From Rubrivivax sp. (GTDB lineage Bacteria > Pseudomonadota > Gammaproteobacteria > Burkholderiales > Burkholderiaceae_C): a stretch of 64,000 nt of DNA. Each line of letters begins with the position of its first letter. The first letter of the stretch is position 1. Below are positions 18,874-27,815 of this stretch, one piece after another. The position numbers were made by a program, and so were the translations under genes. The notes beneath the pieces are model-generated. The model did no database searches. It saw only the letters and a list, made by a program, of their open reading frames with translations, and was not told the origin of the DNA. The stretch is taken from contig JAIXRN010000017.1 of NCBI GenBank assembly GCA_027485165.1, positions 124,001 through 188,000 of the forward strand. The letters are read 5' to 3'.

Positions 18874-19899
18874 CTAGCCCTGGCTGCTGCGGGTCGGTCG
18901 CTCGTCTATGCCCACAAATACGGGCGCGTCGTCGCATCGCACCGCGTCTTCAAGGCCGTAGGCTGGCCCGCGGGTGATGCGTTCAAAGTACGAGTGGTGT
19001 GCGTCGCTACCGGGTGGCCATTGCGCAATGAAGCGGCGCTGCACCTCGGCAGCGTCGACCGCGATGCCGATCGCGTCGATGAAGACGTGGCCCTGAGTTA
19101 CCCCGAATCGCTTCTGCGGCCCGTCGAAAGGGTGGCATGCGATACGGGTCAACAGCCCAGCACGGTCGCCCTGGAAGTTGGGCATGCCGGCGGCGCCGTT
19201 GTTGCACACCCAGCGCTGCGAGCCACCGGTGCGCAGGGCCTGGAACACCGGCAGGCAGGTATGCGTGCAGGCGAACACGTCGACACCGGCCTGGCCGAAC
19301 CAGCCGCGCACCGTGTCGCGGTGGGTGGCGTCGCGCAGATGCTCTTGCGCGAAGCCCCAACCGGCCAGAGAGCTGGCGTCGCCGTGCACGATGCCGACCT
19401 TCAGGGCGCCGACATCGGCGCGCAGCCACATCGGCAGCGCAGCGAGTTCTGCACGCTGTAAGGGCCCGGCCGCGCTGCGCAGGCGCCGCAGGATGCGGTT
19501 CGAACGCTCGACGACCTCGTCGCCGACCCAGGGCGGGTACGCGCAGCCACAGCCGGCATCGTCCTGCGCCACCCCCGCTTCTGCAGCGAGCTCGGTCTCG
19601 ACGTTGCCGCGCAGCGCGTGGTGGGCCAGCACGCTGCGCTGGATGCGGTCGAAGACCGCCGGGTCGGCATCGAACCAGTGGAAGTCGCCGTTGAAGACCA
19701 GCCGCTTGTTGCCGCGTTCGGCGTCGAACAGGCGCAATACCTCGTACAGCGCGAGCTCGTTGCCGTACAGCCCGCCGACAACGTACAGCACCTCGACGCC
19801 GCGCAGTGCGGGTGGCGCCGCAGCAGCGAACGCGGAAGGCAGGTAGCGATAGTGCAGCGGGCAGCTGCGCCCCGCGCCTTCGGATGGGGATGCAGACAT
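18874..19899 (-). CDS. Metallophosphoesterase linked to an ABC importer
   Basis: Calcineurin-like phosphoesterase of 341 residues without a signal peptide, so probably cytosolic. Metal-binding motifs in order: VVGGLYGNELAL (where the usual DxHG is altered to GGLYGN), VFNGDFHWFD, RGNVE, VHGD and THTCLP. The altered first motif means one metal ligand may differ from the standard set. GGAAG lies before the ATG. It is the last gene of a minus-strand operon after a phosphonate-type transporter (17-base gap), so it probably acts on the imported compound or its product. Confidence 0.8.
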   Translation of the reverse strand: MSASPSEGAGRSCPLHYRYLPSAFAAAAPPALRGVEVLYVVGGLYGNELALYEVLRLFDAERGNKRLVFNGDFHWFDADPAVFDRIQRSVLAHHALRGNVETELAAEAGVAQDDAGCGCAYPPWVGDEVVERSNRILRRLRSAAGPLQRAELAALPMWLRADVGALKVGIVHGDASSLAGWGFAQEHLRDATHRDTVRGWFGQAGVDVFACTHTCLPVFQALRTGGSQRWVCNNGAAGMPNFQGDRAGLLTRIACHPFDGPQKRFGVTQGHVFIDAIGIAVDAAEVQRRFIAQWPPGSDAHHSYFERITRGPAYGLEDAVRCDDAPVFVGIDERPTRSSQG

Positions 19900-19916
19900 G
19901 GCAGTCTTCCGGGTGG

Positions 19917-20765
19917 TCAGCTTGTTGCCAGCGGTGTGCCGGCCGCGGACAGGAAGGCCCTGGCGTCGCCCAGGTGCGCGTCGGCAGCGTGACCTGGCGC
20001 ATACAGCGCGGCCAGCGCACGGGGGTCCAGCGTGTGCTGCGAGCCATCGAACACCACACGGCCAGCGGCCAGCCCGATCACGCGGTCGGCCAGCAGCGGC
20101 AGCAGGGCCGGGTCGTGCACGACCGTCACCAGCGTGGCCGACTCAGCCGCCCGGCACAGCGCCTGGCAAGCCTGCGCCGTCGCAGCCGGGTCCAGCGCCG
20201 AAGTCGGCTCGTCGGCCAGCACCAGCCGCGGGCGCTGCAGCAGCAGCCGTGCAATGCCCACCTTCTGGCGTTCGCCGCCAGAGAGCCGGTCGGCGCGCAC
20301 CTCTGCGAGCGCCGCCACGCCCAGCGCCGCCAGGGCGGATTCGGCTTCGGCCCGCAGCGCTGGCGAATACAGGCGCGCCCAGCTGCGCAAGGCTTGCAGT
20401 GCGCCGGGCTGCGCAGCGGCGCGACCGAGAGCACCGATCAGAACGTTTTCACGTGCGGTGAGCCGCGGCACCAGGTGCAGGCCCTGCATCACCACACCGA
20501 CTTCCGTGCGCAGGGCACGCCAATGGTGGCGGTTCAACTGCGTTGCGGCGCCGAAGCGGCGGCCGAGTAATTCGATCTCGCCACGCGCTGGCAAGACGAA
20601 GCCGCTCAGCACCCGCAGCAGGGTGCTTTTGCCAGCACCGTTCGGCCCCACCAGCGCGACACGCTCGCCAGCGCCGATCTGCAGCCGCGGCAGCTGCAGC
20701 AGCGTGCGGCCGCCAGCTTCGACGACCAGGTCGCTGATGCGCAAGACGGGTTGCACAGCGCTCAT
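19917..20765 (-). CDS. ABC transporter ATP-binding protein, PhnC-like
   Basis: ATPase of a phosphonate-type importer, 282 residues. Walker A GPNGAGKST, the signature LSGGERQKVGIAR, Walker B LVLADEPTSALD and the switch His in VTVVHDPALL are all present. The start is taken at ATG 20765; a GTG at 20768 is directly before it. The permease stop is 10 bases upstream. The substrate is unknown because it is set by the binding protein. Confidence 0.9.
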   Translation of the reverse strand: MSAVQPVLRISDLVVEAGGRTLLQLPRLQIGAGERVALVGPNGAGKSTLLRVLSGFVLPARGEIELLGRRFGAATQLNRHHWRALRTEVGVVMQGLHLVPRLTARENVLIGALGRAAAQPGALQALRSWARLYSPALRAEAESALAALGVAALAEVRADRLSGGERQKVGIARLLLQRPRLVLADEPTSALDPAATAQACQALCRAAESATLVTVVHDPALLPLLADRVIGLAAGRVVFDGSQHTLDPRALAALYAPGHAADAHLGDARAFLSAAGTPLATS

Positions 20766-20775
20766 CACGATGCCG

Positions 20776-21660
20776 CTACAGCAGCGCTTGCCGAATGCGC
20801 CGCGACAGCGCGTCGAAGGCCATCACCAGCACCACGACCACCATCAGGATCGTCGCCAGCCGCGGCCACTGGAACAGGCTCACTGCCTCGGAAATCAGCA
20901 GGCCCAGCCCGCCGGCGCCGATCAGCCCGAGGATGGTCGAGTCGCGGATGTTGAACTCCCACACATACAGGTGGTTGGAGACGAATTGCGGCAGCACCGA
21001 CGGCCAGACGGCGTGGAAGAAGATCTGCATCGGCGTGGCGCCAGTGGCGCGCACCGCGTCCACCGCGCCCATGTCCAAGGTCTCGATGCTTTCGGCGAAC
21101 AGCTTGCCGGCGGTGCCCATCGAATGCAGCGCGATGGCCAGGATGCCGGCCGTGGGCCCAAGCCCGACGATGCCCACCAGCACCAGCCCGAACACCAGCG
21201 TGTGCACCGCGCGGGCCACGTCCAGCACGGTGCGTGCCGCCGAAGCAAGCGGGCGCGGCGCATTCAGATTGCGCGCCGACAGCAAGCCCAGCGGCAGCGC
21301 CAGCAGCGCTGCCAGCAAGGACCCCAGCGTGGCGATCTGGAAGGTGACCCAGGTGGCGCGGCCCAGTGCGGCCAGGAAGCTGGCTTCGACGGCGCGCCGG
21401 TCTTCCACGCGCAGCAGCGTGCCGTCGTCGCTGCGGTATTCCAGCCGTGGATCGCCGAACCAGACGTCGATGAAGCTGGGCCGGGCGAACTCGGCCATCG
21501 ACTTGAGCAGGTTGTCCCAGGGCTGGCGGCCCAGCGACAGGTCGCCAGCCGCAGCCAGCGTGCCCAGGCACGCCAGCACGATGGCCGCGTACACGCCGGC
21601 CAGCGCCAGGAAGCGCAGACGGCCGCGGTGGGAGGCAGCGGGGCGCGCGGCAGTGGTCAC
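20776..21660 (-). CDS. ABC transporter permease, PhnE-like
   Basis: Inner-membrane permease of 294 residues, GTG start overlapping the binding-protein stop (GTGA). One N-terminal membrane segment precedes a periplasmic-looking stretch. The BinPDT core follows, with the EAA-type loop VDAVRATGATPMQIFFHAVWP and the conserved GLIGAGGLGLLI near the C-terminus. Only one permease gene is present, so it should act as a homodimer. The open frame runs on upstream through the phnD-like gene, but that part is a shadow. Confidence 0.9.
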   Translation of the reverse strand: MTTAARPAASHRGRLRFLALAGVYAAIVLACLGTLAAAGDLSLGRQPWDNLLKSMAEFARPSFIDVWFGDPRLEYRSDDGTLLRVEDRRAVEASFLAALGRATWVTFQIATLGSLLAALLALPLGLLSARNLNAPRPLASAARTVLDVARAVHTLVFGLVLVGIVGLGPTAGILAIALHSMGTAGKLFAESIETLDMGAVDAVRATGATPMQIFFHAVWPSVLPQFVSNHLYVWEFNIRDSTILGLIGAGGLGLLISEAVSLFQWPRLATILMVVVVLVMAFDALSRRIRQALL

Positions 21661-22589
21661 CGGGTCGCGAGCTTGCCGGTGGCCAGCCCGGCGTCGCGGA
21701 TGGGCTTGTAGAAGCTGTTGTCCTTCGCGACGAAGCCGGTGTAGTGCGGGGGCAGCAGCCCCGGCTGCGTGGCCAGCAAGGGGCCGATCTCGGCCAGCGC
21801 CACCTGCAGCCGCTCCACCAGCGCCTTGTCCGCGAACAGCCTGGCACTGACGGCGAATGCGTCGTTCGGTAGCGGCGCTGACTGCCAGATGATCTTGCTG
21901 CGCTCGGCCTTCAGCAGGCCCTGTTCGATCATCGCGTTGCGGTTGCGGTTGTAGTCGGCACCCGCGTCGAGCTGCCCTGCGGCCACCTGGGTCTCGATGG
22001 CCTGGTGTTTGGTGTACAGCACGCGTGAGAAGTGCTTGTCGGGGTCCACGCCCTGCTGCTGGAAAAAGTGCAGCGGGATCAGGTAGCCCGAGGTCGAGCC
22101 CTTGTCGCCGAACGCGAACGTGCGTTTGGGGCCGTCCTTGATCAGGTCCTGCACGCTGTTCAGCCCCGAATCGGGGTGGGTGACGATGATGGCAAAGTAT
22201 TCCGGCTTGCCGTCGTAGAGGATGGTCGACACCACCTGCGCGCCAGCGTGGTGGTGGGCCAGCACATAGCCCCAGGGGCCCATCAGCGCCAAGTCGGTCT
22301 CGCCATTGGCCAGCGATTTCGCCAGCCCTTCCCAGCTGTCGACCGTGCGCAGCGACACGGGTCGGCCCAAGCGCTGTGACAGGTGCTGCGCCAGCGGGCG
22401 GTAGGTGGCGTCGTTCTTTTCCTTGTCGGGCTGGAACAGGCCGACGCCGAGCTTGAGCTCGCTGCCCTGCGCGCGCACGAAGGCGGGCAGAGCCAGGCTG
22501 GCGGCAGCGGCGAACGGCAGCAGCGCAACGGCGCGCCGCGTCGGGGACTTCACGGGGTGCTTCATGGCGTGTTTCAAGGGGTGCTTCAT
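21657..22589 (-). CDS. Phosphate/phosphite/phosphonate-type ABC substrate-binding protein, PhnD-like
   Basis: Periplasmic binding protein of 310 residues. The N-terminus has an internal repeat, MKHPLKHAMKHPVK, before a signal peptide with TRRAVALLPFAAAA and AFVRAQ. The PhnD-family core shows LKLGVGLFQPDKEKNDATYR, LALMGPWGYVLAHHHAG, FGDKGSTSGYLIPLHFF and the tail GFVAKDNSFYKPIRDAGLA. The start at 22589 has ACAGGAA upstream; 22565 is an alternative. Family members bind phosphonates, phosphite or other oxyanions; which one cannot be told here. Confidence 0.9.
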   Translation of the reverse strand: MKHPLKHAMKHPVKSPTRRAVALLPFAAAASLALPAFVRAQGSELKLGVGLFQPDKEKNDATYRPLAQHLSQRLGRPVSLRTVDSWEGLAKSLANGETDLALMGPWGYVLAHHHAGAQVVSTILYDGKPEYFAIIVTHPDSGLNSVQDLIKDGPKRTFAFGDKGSTSGYLIPLHFFQQQGVDPDKHFSRVLYTKHQAIETQVAAGQLDAGADYNRNRNAMIEQGLLKAERSKIIWQSAPLPNDAFAVSARLFADKALVERLQVALAEIGPLLATQPGLLPPHYTGFVAKDNSFYKPIRDAGLATGKLATR

Positions 22590-22620
22590 GCATGCGTTCC
22601 TGTTGTGTTGCAGCGTACCT

Positions 22621-23451
22621 TCACGCCGCGTCGTTGAGCTTCCAGTCGTAAGGCAGGAAGGTGACCGCGGCCTGCTGGCTGCGTACGCGCTCGCGGTCGG
22701 CGGGTGCATCGGCCAGCACGCCAGCGTAGCGCGCCAGGAAGGCCGGCAGCGATGCGATGCCGCGGTGGCCGAGCGTGAAGTCCTCACCGTACCAGTCGAA
22801 GATCTTCGACACCTCGATCCGCCCTTGCGAGACATCGAAGCGGTTGCGCGGGCGGTCGCTCATGAAGCGCAGCGCCTGCTCGTCGAGCTGCGCGTCAAGC
22901 CGGCCAGCAACAAAGGCTTCCTCACGCAGCGGCGGGCAGCCGATGCTGGCGCAGTTGACCGCGAAGTGCACGCGCGGGTCGTCGTAGCGGCCGCGCGCGC
23001 GCAGCATGCCGTGCTCGATGTCGTCGAGCGAGACCTTGCTGCCCAGCAGCGCCATCCACTTGGGCTTCCACGGACTGCTGAAGACGCTGCCCAGGTCCTT
23101 GATCGACGACAGCGCGGGGTACTTTCCCAGGATCAGTTCGCAGGTGAAGGCGTTGTAGGCGTTGATCAGGAAGGCCATGCGCTGCGCCTTGGAGAAGGCA
23201 TCGAACGCTGGCTGGCTGACGGCAGACAGGGTGGCCAGATAGGCCTGCAAGGCTGCGCGGTCTGCGCTGAGTGCGGCATAGCGCAGCTGCGACGCCTGCC
23301 CGCCGCGCAGCACGACGACATGCTTGCGCAACAGTGCAGTCCAGGCGCCGTGGCTGTGGTCAAAGCCCTCGGCGCGGGCGGCCGGCAAGGCCAGCGCCGC
23401 CGCTGTCAGCAGCCAGCTGCGACGCGTCGTCAGGGCTGGTCGGGCCGCCAT
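22621..23451 (-). CDS. DUF547 domain protein, exported
   Basis: First gene of the minus-strand transporter operon, 31 bases before the binding protein. From ATG 23451 it has 276 residues and a twin-arginine-like signal (TTRRSWLLTAAALALPAARA); the ATG at 23511 would add 20 residues and place this signal too far inside. The DUF547 domain is clear: AQRMAFLINAYNAFTCELIL, DDPRVHFAVNCASIGCPPL and KIFDWYGEDF. The fold has a cysteine within NCASIGCPPL reminiscent of thiol enzymes, but the function of DUF547 is not established. Confidence 0.85.
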   Translation of the reverse strand: MAARPALTTRRSWLLTAAALALPAARAEGFDHSHGAWTALLRKHVVVLRGGQASQLRYAALSADRAALQAYLATLSAVSQPAFDAFSKAQRMAFLINAYNAFTCELILGKYPALSSIKDLGSVFSSPWKPKWMALLGSKVSLDDIEHGMLRARGRYDDPRVHFAVNCASIGCPPLREEAFVAGRLDAQLDEQALRFMSDRPRNRFDVSQGRIEVSKIFDWYGEDFTLGHRGIASLPAFLARYAGVLADAPADRERVRSQQAAVTFLPYDWKLNDAA

Positions 23452-23697
23452 GCTGCGCCGGCTGGTCGGCGAGATGTCGGTGGCGGGCAACAACGGCAGG
23501 TTCGGGTGCATCGCAGGGGTTCCAGGGCTTGAATGGCTCGCGGCTGATGGGGGTTCTTTTAGGGGGTCGTTTGGACGGCGGGTTGGGTTACATCAAGCGG
23601 CACGACCGCGAGGATCGCATGAAGCCGCGGATGCATGCAGGCCCGCCCCCGCCCCGGCATCAGCGGCGGGACCGACGATGGCGGTCCGGTGTGCGCG

Positions 23698-25200
23698 TCA
23701 CGCCGCCAGCGGCAGCGCCAGGCACAAGCGGGTACCGCCCCCCGGGGCGGCCAGCGGCCGCAGGCTGCCACCGTGCAGCACCGCCACGCGTTGCGCGATG
23801 GCCAGCCCCAGGCCGCCGATGCCGCCGCTGCTGCGCTTGATGGGCGGGTCACGCAGCGACAGGCCCTGGTCCAGCCGCTGGTGCAGTTCGCCCGGCAGAC
23901 CCGGCCCGCCGTCTTCGACCACGATCTCGGCCTGCATGCCTTCGCGCCGTAGGCTCACCCGAACCGGATGCCTGCCAGGGGCGTGACGCACGGCGTTGTC
24001 GATCAGGTTGGTCAGGGCACGCTCGATCAGCTGCAGGTCGCCTTCCAGTTCCAGGCGGCCCGGCGGCACGCCATGCAACATGACCGTGGGTTGCGCGTCG
24101 CTCAGTTCGAACTTCTGCACCGCATCCGTCACCACTTCGTCCAGGCTGAAGCGTTCGCGGTGCAGCACCTGCCCGGTGGACTGCAGGGCGGCCAGCTCGA
24201 ACAGCTGCTGCGACAGGCGGCTGACCTTGCGGCTTTGTGCCAGTGCTGCCTGCAGCACAGCCGCGCGGCGCATGGGGTCGGTTGCGGTGTCAGCGGCCAG
24301 GGCCTCCAGGTGGCCGTGCAGGGCCGTCAGCGGCGTGCGCAGGTCGTGGGCCACGCTGGCCATCATCTCGCGATGGTCAGCCACCTGTTGCTGCTCGCGC
24401 CGGGCCTGCGATTCGATGCGGTGCGTCATGGTGGCGAAGGCATCGGCCAGGGCGTTCACCTCGTCGCCCACGGGCGGTGTCGGCGAAGCTGCGGCCAGCC
24501 CTTCGGCCGTGTCCACCCCAGCGCTGCGCCAGCTGTAGCCGCGCAGGCTTTCGGCCAGGCGGTGCAGTGGCCGCGTCATGCGGCGGAAGGTGAACAGGCC
24601 CAGGCCGAGCGTCACCAGCAGGCCCATGGCGGCGGCCAGCCCGGCGCCCTGCCACAGCCGGTGGGCGCCGACCTGCGCTGCAACGGCATCGCGCGCAGGG
24701 CTGTCTAGGACGATGTACAGGTAACCTGGGGGCCGTGCGTCGCCAACGCGCACGGGGAACATCGCTGCGCTGAAGATGCGGAGCACGCCCGAGCCCATCG
24801 GGTCAGTGCCACGCAGCGGCAGCGCGGCACCGGCCAGGAACGCGCGGATGGCATCCAGGTCCACCTGATACTGCCGCACCATGCCGGGCTCGCCGATGTA
24901 GTGCTCCACGCGGCCGTTCGCGTCCAGCAAGTAGACCTGTACGCCGGGGTTCACGGCCATCAGCATGGACAGCAGGGCGGCACGGGCCGTGCGCTCGTCT
25001 TCGTCCCGGTTGGCCGATGCGATCTCGGGCCAATGGCCGACGATGTGCCGGGCCAGCCCATGCGACAGGCGCTGCGACGATTCCTGCTCCTGTTCGGCTG
25101 CGACCTGTCGCCCGAGCAGCGCCACGAATGCGCCGTAAGCCAGCAGCAGCAGGGCCAGGGCTAGCGACAGGCGAGTCGTGAAAGACCGGGTGGCGCTCAT
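23698..25200 (-). CDS. Sensor histidine kinase of an OmpR-type two-component system
   Basis: Membrane sensor of 500 residues. Transmembrane segments near 9-29 and 186-206 enclose a ~155-residue periplasmic sensor domain. Then come a HAMP linker, the HisKA dimerisation helix SVAHDLRTPLTALHGHLEAL with phospho-accepting His285, and a HATPase_c domain with NLIDNAVRHA, EDGGPGLPGE and GGIGGLGLAI. The ATG at 25200 overlaps the regulator stop (ATGA). Signal unknown. Confidence 0.95.
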   Translation of the reverse strand: MSATRSFTTRLSLALALLLLAYGAFVALLGRQVAAEQEQESSQRLSHGLARHIVGHWPEIASANRDEDERTARAALLSMLMAVNPGVQVYLLDANGRVEHYIGEPGMVRQYQVDLDAIRAFLAGAALPLRGTDPMGSGVLRIFSAAMFPVRVGDARPPGYLYIVLDSPARDAVAAQVGAHRLWQGAGLAAAMGLLVTLGLGLFTFRRMTRPLHRLAESLRGYSWRSAGVDTAEGLAAASPTPPVGDEVNALADAFATMTHRIESQARREQQQVADHREMMASVAHDLRTPLTALHGHLEALAADTATDPMRRAAVLQAALAQSRKVSRLSQQLFELAALQSTGQVLHRERFSLDEVVTDAVQKFELSDAQPTVMLHGVPPGRLELEGDLQLIERALTNLIDNAVRHAPGRHPVRVSLRREGMQAEIVVEDGGPGLPGELHQRLDQGLSLRDPPIKRSSGGIGGLGLAIAQRVAVLHGGSLRPLAAPGGGTRLCLALPLAA

Positions 25201-25901
25201 GGCGCGGGCTGCGGATCGAAGCGGTAGCCCACGCCCCACACGGTGACCACACGCTTGGGGTCGCGTGGGTCTTCTTCGATGCGGCTGCGCAGCCGGTTGA
25301 TGTGGGAATTGACGGTGTGCTCGTAACCGTCGAAGCCGTCGCCCCAGACGCGTTGCAGTAGTTCGCCGCGGCTAAAAGGCCGACCCGGGTGCTTCAACAG
25401 GAAGTGCAGCAGATCGAACTCGCGCAAGGTCAAGGGCACCACCGTGCCGTCACGCAGCAGTTCGCGTCGCACCGTGTCCAGGCGAAAAGGTCCGAAGCTG
25501 AATTCCTGCTTCGTTGTGCTGGTCGAACGCATCTGCTCGATGCGCCGCAGCAGCGCGCGGATGCGCGCCACCAGTTCCAGCATCGAAAAGGGCTTGGCCA
25601 CGTAATCATCGGCGCCCAGTTCCAGCCCCAGCACGCGGTGCGCCTCGGCAGAGCGTGCGCTGAGCATGATGACCGGCACATCGGCATGCCGGGCGCGCAG
25701 GTGGCGACAGACTTCCCAGCCATCGGCGCCGGGCAGCATCAGGTCCAGCAGCACCAAGTCCCAGCGCTGCCGGTCGATGGCGGCCATGGCCTGTCGGCCG
25801 TTGGCCTCGCGGTGCAGACGGTAGCCCGCATCTTCAAGATGAAGACGCAGGGCCACGGCGATGGCATCGTCGTCTTCAACCAGCAAGAGGTGTTCATTCA
25901 T
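25197..25901 (-). CDS. OmpR-family response regulator
   Basis: Regulator of 234 residues paired with the following kinase. The receiver domain has the acidic pocket EDDD (9-12), phosphorylation site Asp53 in LLDLMLPG, and the conserved Lys in VAKPFSMLEL. The C-terminal winged helix (LTLREFDLLHFLLKHPGRPF) ends in the recognition region HTVNSHINRLRSRIEEDP. It is upstream of the kinase on the minus strand with a 4-base overlap. Confidence 0.96.
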   Translation of the reverse strand: MNEHLLLVEDDDAIAVALRLHLEDAGYRLHREANGRQAMAAIDRQRWDLVLLDLMLPGADGWEVCRHLRARHADVPVIMLSARSAEAHRVLGLELGADDYVAKPFSMLELVARIRALLRRIEQMRSTSTTKQEFSFGPFRLDTVRRELLRDGTVVPLTLREFDLLHFLLKHPGRPFSRGELLQRVWGDGFDGYEHTVNSHINRLRSRIEEDPRDPKRVVTVWGVGYRFDPQPAP

Positions 25902-25967
25902 GGTCGGCCGGCGCAGACCGGATGCTGCGCCAGCATTTCATTGGAACAGACAGACTGGCTCTGGGCT

Positions 25968-26786
25968 TCAGGCCGCAGCCGTGCCCAAGGCCGGCGTGCC
26001 GACGCGGCGGCGGCGCGCAACCAAGCCGATGGCCGCCAGGCCCGCTGCCAGCAGCGCGTAGCTGCCGGGCTCGGGCACAGGCGACACGCCGAAGCTGATC
26101 CGGTAGACATCGCTGTCGGCTGTCAAGGCGCTGTTGAAGACGTAGCCGGCACCCGTGGTCAGACCATTGAAGCCAGCGAACTCGGCGAAGTTGAAAGCCA
26201 CCACCGAGTTCTGGTCACGGCGCAGGTCGTTGTTGCCGACGAAGGCCGCGGCTGCAGGGTCGAACACTTCCGAGCCGGCATCCCAGATCTCGTTGGCCTT
26301 GATGCCGATGGTGGTGAGGTTCTGGCTGCCGTTGGCGTTGAAGAGCCGGTACTCGGTGGGGCGGTCGTTGCCAATGAAGAAATCGTTGCTAGGCACCGCC
26401 ATGGCACCGAAGGTAAAGAACGGGTTGAGGCTGGTGTCGACCCTGAACGTCAGGCTGCTGGTGGCACCCGGCAGCAGCAAGCCGCCGATGGTGCCCCGCG
26501 TGGCCGTGGGGTCGGCAGCTGCAAAGGCCGCCTGCCAGGCGCCGCCAGCGCCACCTTCAGCCACGGAAATGATGGGTGCGGTGGCAACGCCGCCGAGATT
26601 GAACGCGTCGAAGCTGCCGTTATTGAAGCCCACGTGCAAGGGTGCAAAGCTGATGCTGTTGACAGGTGCAAGGTTCTGCACGGTGACGGTCACGTCGACG
26701 ATGGCGGCCTGCGCCGGGGCGCATAACGCCAGCACGGCGGCAGTACCCGTGGCGGTACGCAGAAGGGAATGGATACGGTGGGTCAT
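25968..26786 (-). CDS. Spondin-domain PEP-CTERM protein
   Basis: Exported protein of 272 residues. The signal peptide ends near CAPAQAA. The body (VTVTVQNLAPVNSISFAPLH, then VGFNNGSFDAFNLGG) matches the bacterial spondin_N pattern, including a phenylalanine/asparagine-rich N-terminal strand set and an EGGAGGAW loop. The C-terminus VPEPGSYALLAAGLAAIGLV plus RRRR is a PEP-CTERM signal. Likely an extracellular matrix or surface protein; role unknown. AGGAGCTTCAC precedes the ATG. Confidence 0.87.
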   Translation of the reverse strand: MTHRIHSLLRTATGTAAVLALCAPAQAAIVDVTVTVQNLAPVNSISFAPLHVGFNNGSFDAFNLGGVATAPIISVAEGGAGGAWQAAFAAADPTATRGTIGGLLLPGATSSLTFRVDTSLNPFFTFGAMAVPSNDFFIGNDRPTEYRLFNANGSQNLTTIGIKANEIWDAGSEVFDPAAAAFVGNNDLRRDQNSVVAFNFAEFAGFNGLTTGAGYVFNSALTADSDVYRISFGVSPVPEPGSYALLAAGLAAIGLVARRRRVGTPALGTAAA

Positions 26787-26946
26787 GTGAAGCTCCTGGC
26801 AGGACTGTGGTGGTGGGACGAAATTCGCAATGCCGAACTCGCACAGTCGATGCTAGGAAGATGAGGTCATCGGAACCTCACTGGGAGTTCACCGCAGCGG
26901 GAACTCTGTTCAGACGACCCTGCGGTCCAAGCGGGTCTGCGGCAGC

Positions 26947-27627
26947 TCAGCCCTGGAGTCGTTCGTTCTGCGGGAACATCGCGCGTCGCGCTTCGTCGTC
27001 CAGTTCGGTCTTGAATGCGTGGCGGTCCTTCAACGCCGCCGCGCGCTGCGCAGCCGGGCGCTCGTTCACCGCATCCAGCAGCCGTTTCACATGCGGCAGC
27101 TGCTCCCAGGCGTCGGCGCCCAGTGCAAACGGCACTGCTCGCGCCCAGCCCCATACGGCCATGTCCAGCAGGCTGTAGTGCCCGCTGACCATCCACGATC
27201 GGTCTGCCAGGTGCGTGTCGAGAATCTTCCAGTGCCGCCAGGCTTCGAAGTCATATCGGTTGAGCGCGTAAGGGTTGGGTTCCGGCGCGTAGTGCTTGAA
27301 GTGCACGCATTGGCCAGTGAAAGGCCCGATGCCCGAAGCCACGAACATCAGCCACGACAGCATGCCCCCGCGGTCGGTTGACGCGGGCAGGAATTGGCCT
27401 GTCTTCTCTGCCAGGTACAGCAGGATCGCATTGCTGTCGAAGACTGTCGTCTCCCCATCGACGATCACGGGCACCTTGGCGTTTGGGTTCAAGGCGGTGA
27501 ACGCAGTGGCATGTTGCTCGCCCTTGCGCGTGTCCACCGGTATGGCTTCGTAGGGCAGGCCAGACTCCTCCAGGAAAAGGGCAACCTTCATGGGGTTGGG
27601 TGCGAGCGAGTAATAGAACTTCAGCAT
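26947..27627 (-). CDS. Glutathione S-transferase family protein
   Basis: Cytosolic protein of 226 residues. The N-terminal thioredoxin-like domain has FYYSLAPNPMKVALFLEESG, the cis-Pro motif NAKVPVIVDG and the glutathione-binding DSNAILLYLAEK. An all-helical C-terminal domain follows, resembling the YghU/YfcG-type bacterial GSTs. The substrate is not predictable. A decayed LysR gene lies upstream on the same strand. Confidence 0.92.
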   Translation of the reverse strand: MLKFYYSLAPNPMKVALFLEESGLPYEAIPVDTRKGEQHATAFTALNPNAKVPVIVDGETTVFDSNAILLYLAEKTGQFLPASTDRGGMLSWLMFVASGIGPFTGQCVHFKHYAPEPNPYALNRYDFEAWRHWKILDTHLADRSWMVSGHYSLLDMAVWGWARAVPFALGADAWEQLPHVKRLLDAVNERPAAQRAAALKDRHAFKTELDDEARRAMFPQNERLQG

Positions 27628-27815
27628 GGCTGGACCTGGGGACTTGGCTGCGGATCCGCCGATTCTGCTGGCATCCAGATGACTTCACAGATGACCTAGG
27701 GGTGGCTTCCGGTGATGGTTCTGGCGCCCCGGTCCACCGTGACCGCATGGCACAGGAACGGCCCACTGCCTACACTACGAGGGTTCTGGGCTACCGATGC
27801 CCAAGCGACGATTCA

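Noticed and set aside
20776..22593. One 605-codon frame suggesting a fused permease and binding protein
   Set aside because: The permease part starts at the GTG overlapping the binding-protein stop. The upstream half of the frame is a shadow of the phnD-like gene.
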